Shown here piece after piece: positions 54,749-64,000 of a DNA stretch of 64,000 bases (position 1 is the stretch's first letter; each line of letters opens with the position of its first letter). The stretch spans positions 134,824,982-134,888,981 of the forward strand of contig NW_026947484.1 of assembly GCF_034190915.1 (NCBI RefSeq). The letters run 5' to 3'. Under the pieces are notes generated by a model that was given only the letters and a program-made list of their open reading frames with translations, was not told the DNA's origin and ran no database searches. The translations under genes and the position numbers were made by a program. The stretch is from Cavia porcellus. Its lineage: Eukaryota > Chordata > Mammalia > Rodentia > Caviidae.

Positions 54749-56207
54749 ACTATAACTGATCTTATTTGAAGCTGTTTTGTGAGACCACTGTTTTGCCTTG
54801 ACTGATTTTATTCAAATTTGGTATGCTTGATAGTATCAAGTCTAAGAGTAGAGGCAACTACTCTGAAGATGACAAGATGTAATAAGACACCCATTCTGGT
54901 TTGACTATTAACTGCTTTAGAAGTCCTACAATGTCTCCAAAGTTATGTTTTTATTAAAATTTCTATGTAATGCTATGTTCAATTATATTATGTCTGATGA
55001 TATGGACAATTCTATTGAAAATAACAAAAGAAAGCATAGTAAACTATTTTAGATCACCTAATATTGTAGTTTCACATGTCTTTTTCATTTCATGTTTTTC
55101 TAGGAATTTGTTTTGTTGTCTTGTTATGATCTGTTTTTCTCTATAATACAGAAAGGATAGATATACATGTAGAGATTCACACATGGGGAGAATTTCTAAA
55201 CAGTTTACGGGAATAGATTATATAATGCACAATGTAATGAACAGATACTCTGAAGAAGAAGAGACACAAAGATACCCAGTGCTAATTCTGTAACATTATG
55301 ATGTAAAATTCACTGTTCAGAATCATATTAGTCTAGTCTCTTATATTTAATTTCAGCATACGTAAAGATAAGGAAAGCTACTATGAGGAGAATGAGGGAT
55401 ATTATGGTAGTCATTATTGACTTCCCCAATGTCAGGTCTTGAAGACCTAAAAAGCCTTCATCATATGTTCTGATTAGATTAGTTCTATAATGTTCAGTAT
55501 GTATTCAATGCGTGTGAAGATGTGGAAAACAACTTGGAAGAAAACTAGAGACAATACGATAGACAGGGAAGATCTCCAGTGGACTTGCTTTGAAATCCGT
55601 GTTTCTTAAAATTGTTTGTTTATGATCTGTTTTGTTCTGTTTTTTTAATGTTTAATCTTACCCTCTTTAAAATAAAAAAAGACTCATGCAATGCATAGAA
55701 CATGCATAAACAGTTTTCGAGAACTGATCTTATAATGCATGATGAAATGAACAGATACTTTGAAGAAAAAGAGACACTACAGTACCCAGTGCTGATCCTG
55801 TAGTGTCATGATGTGAAATCCAGCAATATTATTGTTTTTTGTTTAGAATGATTTTAGCCTGCTATGGTTTGTTTAATCTCAACGTAAATGAAGATATGCA
55901 TAACTGCATGTATGTTTTAAGTGTATAGGATTGATAACCATATTACTAAGTTTTTGTTGGAGAGTTGAACAGAACCGTTTGCTGTCTCGCTGTTTGAATC
56001 CCAACTTTGTATGTTTCACTTTTGTATCTTGAACAACTATTTGTAAGAGGACAATATGTACAAATCATCAACCAGTGACTTCTTACCGTTTATTTTTTCT
56101 TTGAAACTATGTATTATTTCTACCCCTTTTCTGTTTTGTTTAGCCTTTCTTTAAATAAAAATTTTAAAAAATGTAGTGGTGTAGTTGTATTCAAAGGAAA
56201 GCACAGA

Positions 56208-56400
56208 TCTGGCCAGGTGGCATAGCTCATGCCTGCAATCCCAGGCCTCTGGGAGGTTGAGGAAGGAGGATCACAAAAAAATTCAATTCATTTCCTACAA
56301 TTCTGCAAGACCTTATCTCAATAACTAACTAAATGACTAAATAAGTAAATAAATAAATAGTGGTGGTGATGGTCTTGGGTTTAAGCCACAATACCTTAAA
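56208..56400 (+). repeat. B1+ID dimeric SINE
   Basis: 'tggccaggtggcatagctcatgcc ... ctgggaggttgaggaaggagg', (AAAT)n linker, then a degraded tail 'gatggtcttgggtttaagcc'. Confidence 0.65.
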
Positions 56401-56404
56401 AAAA

Positions 56405-56835
56405 AGTAAAGCTATTTTTTTGCAGATCTTGAAACTGAATTTGACAGTTTAGTAGGGTAACTTGATAATCTTAGACTTTTCTGGTGAACTGGGCCTCTTA
56501 TTTTTAAAAGAACAAAGTCAGGTGAGATTAATTTAAACATTTAAAGTGAAGAAAAAATGGAGGTATCTTCTAATGTAAAATACCAAGGTAAATTTAATTA
56601 TCTTTATCTTCTCAAGTCATAAAGAGCAGAGAAGCATAAATTGTGGCCTGGGTAATGTATTTAATTTTTGTTTTCTTGGTGTTGAAGATTAAACTCAGGG
56701 CAATGTGCATGGTTAGCAGGTGTTTTAACACTGAGCCTTATCTGTACCCACTCACAGCCTCCTAATGTGGGGGTGGTTTTCATGGTACTGAACAGGTATT
56801 GAAACTAGAGAGTGCTGAGGCACGTCCTAGTTCTT
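56405..56835. other. No gene recognised
   Basis: An old antisense tRNA-SINE remnant at about 56,675-56,745 ('gttgaagattaaactcaggg'). Confidence 0.4.
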
Positions 56836-56837
56836 TT

Positions 56838-57085
56838 TTGAGATAAGAGTGTCACCAGAATTCCCAGACTAGACCAGAATTTGTAATCCTCCTGTTCAGC
56901 CTCTCTAGTATCTGGGATTAGAGGTGTGTGCACTTGTATGTGTGGGTGTTACTATGTACTGAACACTGTACCACTGAGATACCTCCCTAGTCTTAAAATT
57001 TTGAAACAGGATCTAAGTTGCTTAGGATGGCCTGGAATTCGCTCCTTCTGTGTAACTGGGATCACAGGCACACACCATATTTGAC
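56838..57085 (-). repeat. Antisense B1/tRNA-SINE remnants
   Basis: 56,838-56,930 ('ttgagataagagtgtcacc ... cagcctctctagtatctggg') and 57,000-57,075 ('ttgaaacaggatctaagttgc ... gtaactgggatcacagg'). Confidence 0.6.
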
Positions 57086-57195
57086 AGACAGAGAGAGAGA
57101 TCAGGAGAGAGAGAGAGACAGAGACAAAGACAGACAGAAAATCAGGAGAGACAGATTAGGAGGAAGGAAAGGAGCAAGGGAGGGAGGGAATGAGG

Positions 57196-57261
<66 letters not shown>

Positions 57262-57273
57262 CAGAGACAGAGA
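57086..57273 (+). repeat. GA-rich and ACAGAG microsatellite
   Basis: (GA)n with GGAG interruptions, then (GACAGA)n at 57,241-57,272. The open frame of Arg/Glu/Thr runs across it is an artefact. Confidence 0.95.
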
Positions 57274-57373
57274 CTAAGGGAACATTGACTAAGATGAAGC
57301 TAAATTTTACTGTCCTGATTTAGGTGCCCTTAATGTCCCTACAGAAATTATAGGATCAAAAAATATTAGGCTC

Positions 57374-57492
57374 TCAGGCTGGGTGTGACGGCACATGCTT
57401 GTAAGCCCAGCCCTTAGGAGACTAAGTGAGGTAGAGGCCAGCATAGGTTATAATGTAAGAGCCCGTAGCAAGAAAACAAACACAATTTTAAA
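57374..57492 (+). repeat. B1-type SINE
   Basis: 'ggctgggtgtgacggcacatgc', 'gtaagcccagcccttaggagac', 'gaggccagcataggttat'. Confidence 0.8.
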
Positions 57493-57499
57493 AAGTTTT

Positions 57500-57820
57500 A
57501 GGGACTTCATCTATTATATTTAAGGCATTGTTTCACATATTGAAGTACAATGATACATTTAGAGTGCCTTTCATTATTTCTAGGTCTTGCTGTATGAAAG
57601 ATTACGCATTCACAGGAACACAATTTGGTTATAACAAGATGTTAAGACTCCCCTTAGGGCATTTCTGTCTGTAGCAAATTGTAGGAAAATTAATATTACT
57701 AGTGTATTTCTCTTTGTTCTCTTCAGCTGACTAGACATTCTTCTGTAATAAAATTTTTATGCTAGCAGAAAACTTACTTTTGAGAAAGTAAGTTTCACTG
57801 CAGATAACTTAAAACACTGC
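57500..57820. other. No feature seen
   Basis: AT-rich. A short inverted repeat 'aaacttacttttgagaaagtaagttt' lies at 57,769-57,794. Confidence 0.45.
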
Positions 57821-57825
57821 TGTCT

Positions 57826-58085
57826 AAACCAGGCAAGGTGGCACAAACCTGTAGTCCCAGTTACTCAAGAGGCTTAGGCAGAAGGATCACTTGAGCATAG
57901 GAGTTTCAGGACAGCCTGGCCAACACAGTAAGATTTCATCTCAAAAAAATACTATCTCACATTAGTGTAGTGGTGCATGCCAGTGGCCCCAGCACTTTGG
58001 AGGCTGATACTGGAGGAGCATGAGTTTGAAGCAAGTGTGGGTCACACAGCAAAAACTTGTCTCAAAACAAATCAAAGCTAAATAA
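57826..58085 (+). repeat. Two tandem B1-type SINEs
   Basis: 57,826-57,952 ('ccaggcaaggtggcacaaacc') and 57,955-58,085 ('gtagtggtgcatgccagtgg'), head to tail. Confidence 0.8.
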
Positions 58086-58089
58086 ATGG

Positions 58090-58625
58090 TTCTTACTGTA
58101 AAATCTCATTTTAATGAATTTGAATTGTATTTGAACCTTACCAAAGTGGAGATTTATTGCTCCTATGTATAACAATTTAATCACTGAAGTAAAATAAATA
58201 CAAGCACATCACTCCCATCATCACTATTATAGTATTCTGACTTTTTCTTGTTTATGCCCTTTCTTCTAATGGTGGTAGTAAGTCATTGCTTTATAGGCTT
58301 AAGATTCTGGTTGGTAAAATGTGGAAACTAAGCACATAACCTGTATGTCACACCTCAGCTTCTACCTCAGGACGCAGCCTAACCACATGTCAGTAAGTGG
58401 TTGGATGGGAAACTAGGAAATCAGCTTCTAGCTGAAAATCCACATGTCAAGTTAAACCTTCTATTATTACAGGAAATGGCATGTATTAGAGGGACACGCA
58501 GTCTCTGCTACAATTAGTCATTGAGAGATTAAACTCTGGGTTTGCCCCTTACCTCTCAAAAACATGCAAGAATACAACCAAGTGAGATGAATATAATATG
58601 GATAATCGTGAATGCTTTTTAAAAA
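58090..58625. other. No feature seen
   Basis: AT-rich unique-looking sequence. Confidence 0.4.
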
Positions 58626-58627
58626 GT

Positions 58628-58910
58628 TATTAGCTGGGCACAGTGGCACACACCTCTAATCCCAGACTGGAGGAGGCAGAGGTGGGAGGATTGCAGGTTT
58701 GAGCCCAGTCTGGATAACTTAGCATGACCCAGGGATGTAGCCCAGTGCAACAGTCCTGGGTTCAATCTCTAATATTGAAAGAAAAGAAAGGAAATTTATT
58801 AAAAACTACAGATTGGGATGGGGGTATATAGCTCAGTGATACAGTGCTTGCCTAGTTAGCACTTCATTAGACGCTGGGGCTGATACCTAGTACGGAAAAC
58901 AAGAAAACAC
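58628..58910 (+). repeat. B1+ID dimeric SINE followed by tRNA-SINE
   Basis: 58,630-58,790: B1 head and tail 'gggatgtagcccagtgc ... gggttcaatctc'. 58,812-58,905: 'gggggtatatagctcagtg ... gcttgcctagttagc', A-rich end. Confidence 0.75.
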
Positions 58911-59765
58911 CCCCCTCCAAAAACCCAAACCAAATAAATATGCCCCACAAAGCGCAGATCTTAACTTCCTATTAACAATATATATTACTTAACCCCATAT
59001 CTGTCAACAATTCATGACAACAAAGAGCTATTGACTTTCACATAAAAACACTCCAGGCCTCCACTACTAAATTATACCATAATCAAAGTCTATTATATTT
59101 TTATCCAAAACAAAATACAGGGAGCAGATGGGTGAATTTTTTGTCACATGGGCTAACTGCTAAGTTTCTCTGTCTCTCCCTCTGTTGGGGATCAAATATA
59201 GGCCTCAATCACTGAGTTATACCCTCAGTAGACATTATCTTTTAACCTAGAAAGGACCATGGTGTAACACACATGCAGACATGTTATCTTTACCTGCCCA
59301 GCTTCTCTCCTAGTAGAAGAATCATTACAACTTTACCTTGGAGAAACTTAGCCCAATCCAATCAACTGCCAACTACAGGGATCAATCTGTAAGACCACGG
59401 GTAGATATATATGACCCAAGTCTGGCTAATCATGGTACTCTGAACCCCTGGTTTTACCTCTGAACCTAAGGATAGAACATAGAACCCAACTAAGTTAATT
59501 AGAATCATTCTCTAGTCATAACTACTGACATGCTTGCCTTTCTCTAAGACCACTAGGATGATTTAAGTCTGGAATTGCATGTGACTTTGGCTTATATTGT
59601 ATAGAGGAAGCCTATATGTGGGAGAGAACAATAAATCTAGGAAGGGATGAAGAAAAGGGAGATGGAAAATGAGATAACATTAAATTTCTGAGTTTAAATG
59701 AGATAACATTAAATCCCTGCAACTAGTTTTACCTCTGCTCTTACACTTAAATGAACCAACAAATT
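58911..59765. other. No gene recognised
   Basis: A short antisense tRNA-SINE piece at 59,183-59,230. An approximate 22-bp repeat 'gagataacattaaat' occurs twice (59,670 and 59,700). Confidence 0.4.
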
Positions 59766-61154
59766 TCTTTTATTGCATAAGATAGTTTTATTTTTGTTAA
59801 ATTTTATTTAAGGAGAAAAAGAAAAAAAGCAGAGAAAGGGTACAAGTTATACAGATTTACAGAAAAAATAAACAGTAGGAAATAACTAGTTAATGGATTA
59901 CATATTGTCATCTTAGAAATAATTGTTTAAGTTACAAAATTAAAGCTTATAAAGTGGCCATTCCAATAGTGAGACTGCAAACAGTTCTGTTCAATGATCC
60001 AACAAAACTCAGTAATATCATTTTCTATTTTATACACTTAAATATACATGCAGTTATATCGTTTAGAGCACTTTCTTTTCCTCTCTTTTGTACAATGACA
60101 ATTACACATTTTGGGCTTTGTTGCTCCCACAGTTCTTATTACTTTTTTGGAAGAGAGTAGAACCAAATGTGTCATAACAGAACAGAGTCAGTCAAATCAA
60201 AAGGGTGGACATAATAGATAATGTAAAAGCATAATACAAGGTGATCAACAATGGTTACCATAATGCTTCCGGCTATCTCTAATAGAATTGCCTATACCAT
60301 CAGTTATAATAAAATTGAACAAAACAGTAAAGAACAAAACCAAAAAAACCAAAACATTGGAGACATTATAGGTCTTCAAAAGTAGATAATAGTCAACCAG
60401 AATGGGTGTCACAATGAATCCCACTATCTTCACAGCTGTTGCCTAAACTTTTGAACCTGGTACTATCAAGCAAAACAGAATAGAAGGATATCAGTCAAAA
60501 CAAGATGGTGAGAGCAATACAGGGCTTTAAATCAAGATAATGGAAAGTCAAAGTGGGTTACTATAATATATCCTGCTATTTTTTATTTTTCCCTTAATTA
60601 AAAGGATAAAAATAAAAAAGTAAACAATAAAATGGAGATTGAGATAAAAGAGGGCATAACAGCAAAACAGCGCAGATCAAAACATAACCATTTAAGCAAA
60701 ACAGTGTTTCACCACAAGATAATCCCGACATAAAAGTAGTTACCATATTGTCTCTTTCCTTGAAATCTTTGAGTATAACTTCGTATACTGTAGCATCAAA
60801 TATATCAAAACAATGTAAAACCATTTAAGAGAATGACAGTATTACAGGGTATTTAGAATCAACTAACAGAAAATGAACAATGGTTTCTGTATAATCTCCT
60901 TGTCTAAAAAAGTTTTTGCTTAACTATCATACGTAATGAAATCCAATAGGATACAACCTGTTTAGACCAATGGAGACAGAACAAAAGCTTGATGAGACTT
61001 CAAAACAAGATACTAAATCAGTATTACCTCTTAAGACGTCATTTTCTCCAAAATAGCTGTTCCTATCATCCAATCTTCTCTGCCTCATTTCTGTTGAGCC
61101 CTTTTTTGTCATTAGTTGTCAGTTTGACTTCTTCATTTTGTTTTCTGTTCCATT

Positions 61155-62162
61155 CATTGTGGTCTCTCTGCCACTATTTCTAGATTCTTTGTATTTTTCT
61201 TTTTTAGAATATCCTGCAGTATTCTCTGTAAAGTTGAATTGGTGGTTGCATATTCCCCTAGTTCCTCTTTATCCTGGATGCACCTTGTTTTTCCATCAAT
61301 TTCCAGGGATAGTTGTGCAGGATATATCAAACTTGGCTGGAGATTATTATCTTTCAAAGCTTGAATTATTTCCCCCCACGCTCTTCGTGATTTGATGGTT
61401 TGTGCCAAGAAGTCTGCTGTAATTCTGATGGGTTGTTCCCTTGTAAATGATCTGTTTCTTATCTCTGACAGCTTTTAATATTCTGTTCTTGTATTGGATT
61501 TCTGGAATTTTAATTATTATATGCCTGGGTGTTGCTCTGTTTGGGTTGTAGGTGGCAGGGGTCCTGTATGCTTCATACACTATCTTTACCTTTTGCTAAA
61601 TTAGGAAATTCTCCTGGATTATTTCTGTGAGTAGCTTTTGTAGTTCATTTGTTTGTGTCCCTACTTCTTTTATGTTCTTAATTCTTAAGTTACAGATCCT
61701 CTTATCATCTTCTAGTCTTTGTATTATTGCTGTTTGTTTCTTTGTTATTTTTAAGAAGTTTTTCATTTCATTCTCCCATATTACAAATCTGCCCTCCAGT
61801 TCAGATAATCTGTGCTTAGTTTCTTTTAAGCTGTTATGCCAGTTTTCGATAGAGTTTTTAGTTTCCTGGTAATCTCTTTGAACCTGCTTCACGTATTCTA
61901 TGCTTTCTCTATTTTCTCCATTAAACAATTCTCCCCTCTTTTTCTGTTCTTCCATTCCACCATCTGTTTTTTCTTGGGTGGTGCTTAGCATTTCTCTAAC
62001 TATTCTGCTTATGTCTAGGTTCAGGTCATTAATAATTTCATTCCTGAACTTGTCTATGAGGCTCTGGAGATAGCGCTTTATATCTAATGGTGCTGTGTCT
62101 GCTATTGCCTCTTTCTCAGGACTGGGGGCCAAGGAGCCTTTCTTGTTGCTGCCTCTTCCCAT
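61155..62162 (-). pseudogene. ORF1 of antisense HAL1-like element, broken
   Basis: From the ATG at 62,162 the frame is open for 188 codons (to 61,596): a basic Ser/Lys N-terminus, a long coiled coil (about residues 30-150), then the start of the RRM. A stop after '...QENFLI' ends it. The RRM/C-terminal domain continues in 61,347-61,580 and 61,154-61,408 after frameshifts. Total is about 335 codons. It is the best-preserved ORF1 N-terminus in the window and aligns with the 52.7-kb copy at 'QRDYQETKNSIE'. Confidence 0.85.
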
Positions 62163-62905
62163 ATTCTTTGTTCCTTATATATGCAAGCGTATATAGGAGG
62201 CCCAGCTTCCTTCCCTGTTGGCCACAGTCTGATTGAATTGTACTGGCTAGGTGTTCCCGCCCACCACAGCGCACCAGGAAGTTGCAGAACAGGCAGCCTA
62301 TGCTGGGCCCGCCCCTCCAGGTCAATCTACCTTCAGGCACTGGGACCTGGGTTGTGCTAGCCTACTGGGTCTCAGCCAGCAGCGTCATGTAGGCTAGGCA
62401 CTGCTCACCAATCCTGCTTGAGAGGGGGATACGTGACTGAAGTCACTGCAGCGCCCTGTTCCCACAAGTCTGCCTGGTTCCAGAATGTCCTCTGTTGGAG
62501 TCTCCTAGACCGTGGAAGAGTCCCAGTTTCTCTCACTCACCGCAGGTCAATGTACAGCTCCCCGCCCATTCTGCTTTCAACTCCACTCACCGATTCCCAT
62601 TCTCAGAGCTTTCGCGCGTCTCTCTCCCTGCCGAGCCAATATAGACGCAGCAGTGGCAGCGGGAAACCCAAATCACAGCTTCCAATGGTGTGAGCTCCAG
62701 CTTCCACACTGAGGCTTTTCTGTTCCTGTTACAGCACCAGGATTGCGTTCCCAGTTGGTTTCTCTCAGCCCAGTTTGTTCTTGGGTCAGCAGGGCATGTC
62801 TCCTCTTGCTTATGATTCCTTACTGCGTACCATTCCTGAATCCTAAGCTGGGTCTTTCAGAGAGCTTCCGTAGCTGTCCACCATGTTCCCAGAGTCCCTC
62901 CCGAT
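62163..62905 (-). promoter_or_regulatory. GC-rich L1-type 5' UTR with CpGs
   Basis: GC- and CpG-richer than its surroundings ('ttcgcgcgtctc', 'gcgggaaaccc', 'gcccgcccctcc'). By analogy with L1 5' UTRs it probably held the internal promoter. Survival of CpGs suggests a relatively young insertion. Confidence 0.55.
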
Positions 62906-63300
62906 CATATAATTTTTTTTTTGCCTGCATTTTCTGAATTGCCCCTAAAAATGCAGATTTTGTACTGCTTTAATCAAACATTATTATTTACAAATTTTAT
63001 TGCATTAGTTTTCTATAATGTTATAGCAAAATGTCACAAATAAAGAGCTGAATGCAAAAAAATGTAGTGCTTTACAGTACAGGAAGTCACACGCTTGCAA
63101 AGCTGTTTCTCCTAGAGGAAGAACACTCCAGATTTGTTTTCTCATTTTTCCCATGTTTTGGAAGTCACTGCATTCCTTGGTTCACAGCTTTTTTCATTTA
63201 CAAATATAGCAAAATAGCACTGCCCCTCCTCTGGCTTCCTATCTTTCTTTTATAAAGGTGCTGGCCTACCCATATAATCCAGGATAATCTGCCCACCCAA
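62906..63300. other. No gene recognised
   Basis: AT-rich. A 67-codon frame at 63,052-63,255 is unremarkable. Confidence 0.4.
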
Positions 63301-63304
63301 CGAG

Positions 63305-63395
63305 CATTTTTTTTTTTTTTTTTAAAGAAAACTAACTCAGGACCTTGCACTTTCCAGGCAGGCACTTATACCACTGAGCTATATAGCCTAGGCCC
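63305..63395 (-). repeat. tRNA-derived SINE, antisense
   Basis: T-run 63,307-63,323, 'aactcaggaccttgcac', 'ccaggcaggcacttataccactgagctatatagcc'. Confidence 0.7.
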
Positions 63396-63399
63396 AAAA

Positions 63400-64000
63400 A
63401 GTGTTTATTTAATCACATCTACAAACTCCTTTTGGCCACAGAAAAAGTAACACACTCACAGGTTCAAGTGTTGGGTCCTGTCATCTTTAAGGGCTGGTAT
63501 TCAGTCTACCGTATCTACCTTAAAATGAACATAACATGGAATTATTTTAAAACCTGTGAAGGAATCAGTTTAGCTACATAAGAAAAGACATTTCTATGGT
63601 TGAAGGTCTCCTTGGAGTGAGGTGAGGAGGACTGAACAAGCTGGACACTAAATCATGGTGTGGCTTCAGCTCCCCTGACAGTTACACAGCCTCTTCTGGG
63701 GAAGTTAAAAGGCAAAGCTATGACTGTATGCTGGAAATCAAGGGCTTTAGAACAGTTCAGGTTTCCGTTAAGGCTGGTGTATCAGCTGAATACCATGTAT
63801 TTGGCAGGGACTAAGGTCAGAAACTGTAACTCCTGTGAGTTCTCTACTAAAAGTTCTCTAAGAATAGGCCATAGAACACTCCAGGTTATGGGGCTGCCTC
63901 AAGACATGATTAGAGCAAACCAACTGTAGATCAGAATGTGGACCAGGTTCTCAGTATTTCTGTGTGAAGAGACAGTGCAAAGGCAGTGGTCATCTTTGTC
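63400..64000. other. No gene recognised; possible old LTR remnant
   Basis: 63,455-63,520 ('cacactcacaggttcaagtg ... ggctggtattcagtctacc') recalls an ancient LTR-type repeat. An 89-codon frame at 63,660-63,929 has no known domain. Confidence 0.35.

Larger units (their letters stand above)
54370..56150 (+). repeat. Tandem ~147-bp repeat array (HAL1 3' UTR)
   Basis: Recurring order: 'tatgtctgatggtatggac', 'aactattttgaagataac', 'attatggtag', 'gacttcc', 'ttgaagtcc', 'gttttgattgg...ttatt'. Units are more diverged here than in the short copies at 22.6, 26.5 and 51.1 kb. A larger unit is duplicated with a 510-bp offset. Confidence 0.7.
51941..56172 (+). mobile_element. Full-length HAL1-like (half-LINE) retrotransposon with TSD
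   Basis: Perfect 12-bp TSD GTAGTGGTGTAG at 51,929-51,940 and 56,173-56,184. Inside: GC-rich L1-type 5' UTR (51,941-52,714), ORF1 (52,715 to about 53,805), a spacer and the first ~55 codons of ORF2 in broken form (about 53,860-54,045), an L1 3' UTR piece (about 54,075-54,300), then ~147-bp tandem repeats (54,370-56,150) with a ~510-bp higher-order duplication (near 55,198 and 55,708), and an A-rich end ('tttaaataaaaattttaaaaaa'). No reverse transcriptase. Two tRNA-SINEs are inserted (54,502-54,585; 54,646-54,748). The A-tail and TSD show it moved by target-primed reverse transcription, presumably using L1 ORF2p in trans. HAL1 elements are known in mammals. Whether this repeat-bearing family is described I cannot check. 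Confidence 0.8.
59770..62905 (-). mobile_element. Second near-full-length HAL1-like element, antisense
   Basis: On the minus strand: CpG-bearing 5' UTR (62,905-62,163), ORF1 (62,162 to about 61,155), short spacer ending in 'gaggcagagaag' (about 61,080), then directly the 147-bp repeats (about 61,060-60,190), an A-rich stretch and the 3' end near 59,790 ('cctaaataaaa'-type tail region to 59,770). It lacks the ORF2 start and L1 3' UTR segment found in the copy at 51.9 kb, so it represents another subfamily or a deeper deletion. No convincing TSD was found. Confidence 0.7.

Noticed and set aside
57018..57323. 101-codon Arg/Glu-rich open frame
   Set aside because: Produced entirely by the GA/ACAGAG microsatellite.
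62418..62937. Plus-strand open frames of 64-91 codons
   Set aside because: Antisense to the HAL1 5' UTR; no domain and no independent support.

Overview
This is mammalian nuclear DNA with no intact cellular gene. It is almost certainly from a rodent. The evidence is dozens of 7SL-derived B1-type SINEs with the rodent internal duplication, a young SINE derived from tRNA-Ala (ID-like), B1+ID dimers, rodent-type MaLR LTRs and several L1 copies. The young SINE is unlike the common squirrel or kangaroo-rat ID types as I remember them. A beaver-like (castorid) genome is my best guess, held loosely.

Layout. 1-20.6 kb: a degraded ERV1 LTR plus a gag/protease remnant (0.2-2.3 kb), MaLR LTRs (4.6-5.1, 9.6-11.1 kb), an antisense L1 5' half (11.6-14.8 kb) flanked by two inverted LTRs of one family, and a nest of L1, HAL1, LTR and SINE (15.6-17.8 kb). 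20.65-34.7 kb: one antisense full-length L1 split by successive insertions. These include a complete EPS15 processed pseudogene with an 11-bp target-site duplication (TSD), which itself carries a HAL1, then a HAL1 composite, two solo LTRs and several B1s. Removing them leaves about 6.3 kb, a normal L1 length. 35-45 kb: a sense L1-like element with ORF1 but no ORF2, a solo LTR with perfect terminal inverted repeats, an L1 3' end split by a HAL1, and a minimal internally deleted HAL1. 45-64 kb: B1-rich sequence and three more HAL1 copies, among them a full-length one at 51,941-56,172 bounded by a perfect 12-bp TSD and an antisense one at about 59,770-62,905.

The most interesting content is this HAL1-like ('half-LINE') family. 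It has an L1-type 5' UTR and ORF1, only the first few dozen codons of ORF2, an L1 3'-UTR segment, and then a 3' UTR of about 147-bp tandem repeats ending in CTCTTTAAAATAAA plus an A-tail. At least eight copies or fragments lie in the window, several with TSDs. They must therefore have moved as RNA, presumably by borrowing L1 ORF2p in trans, as known for HAL1 and SINEs. All protein-coding content is decayed, so no working gene system is present. What can be read is retrotransposon history.
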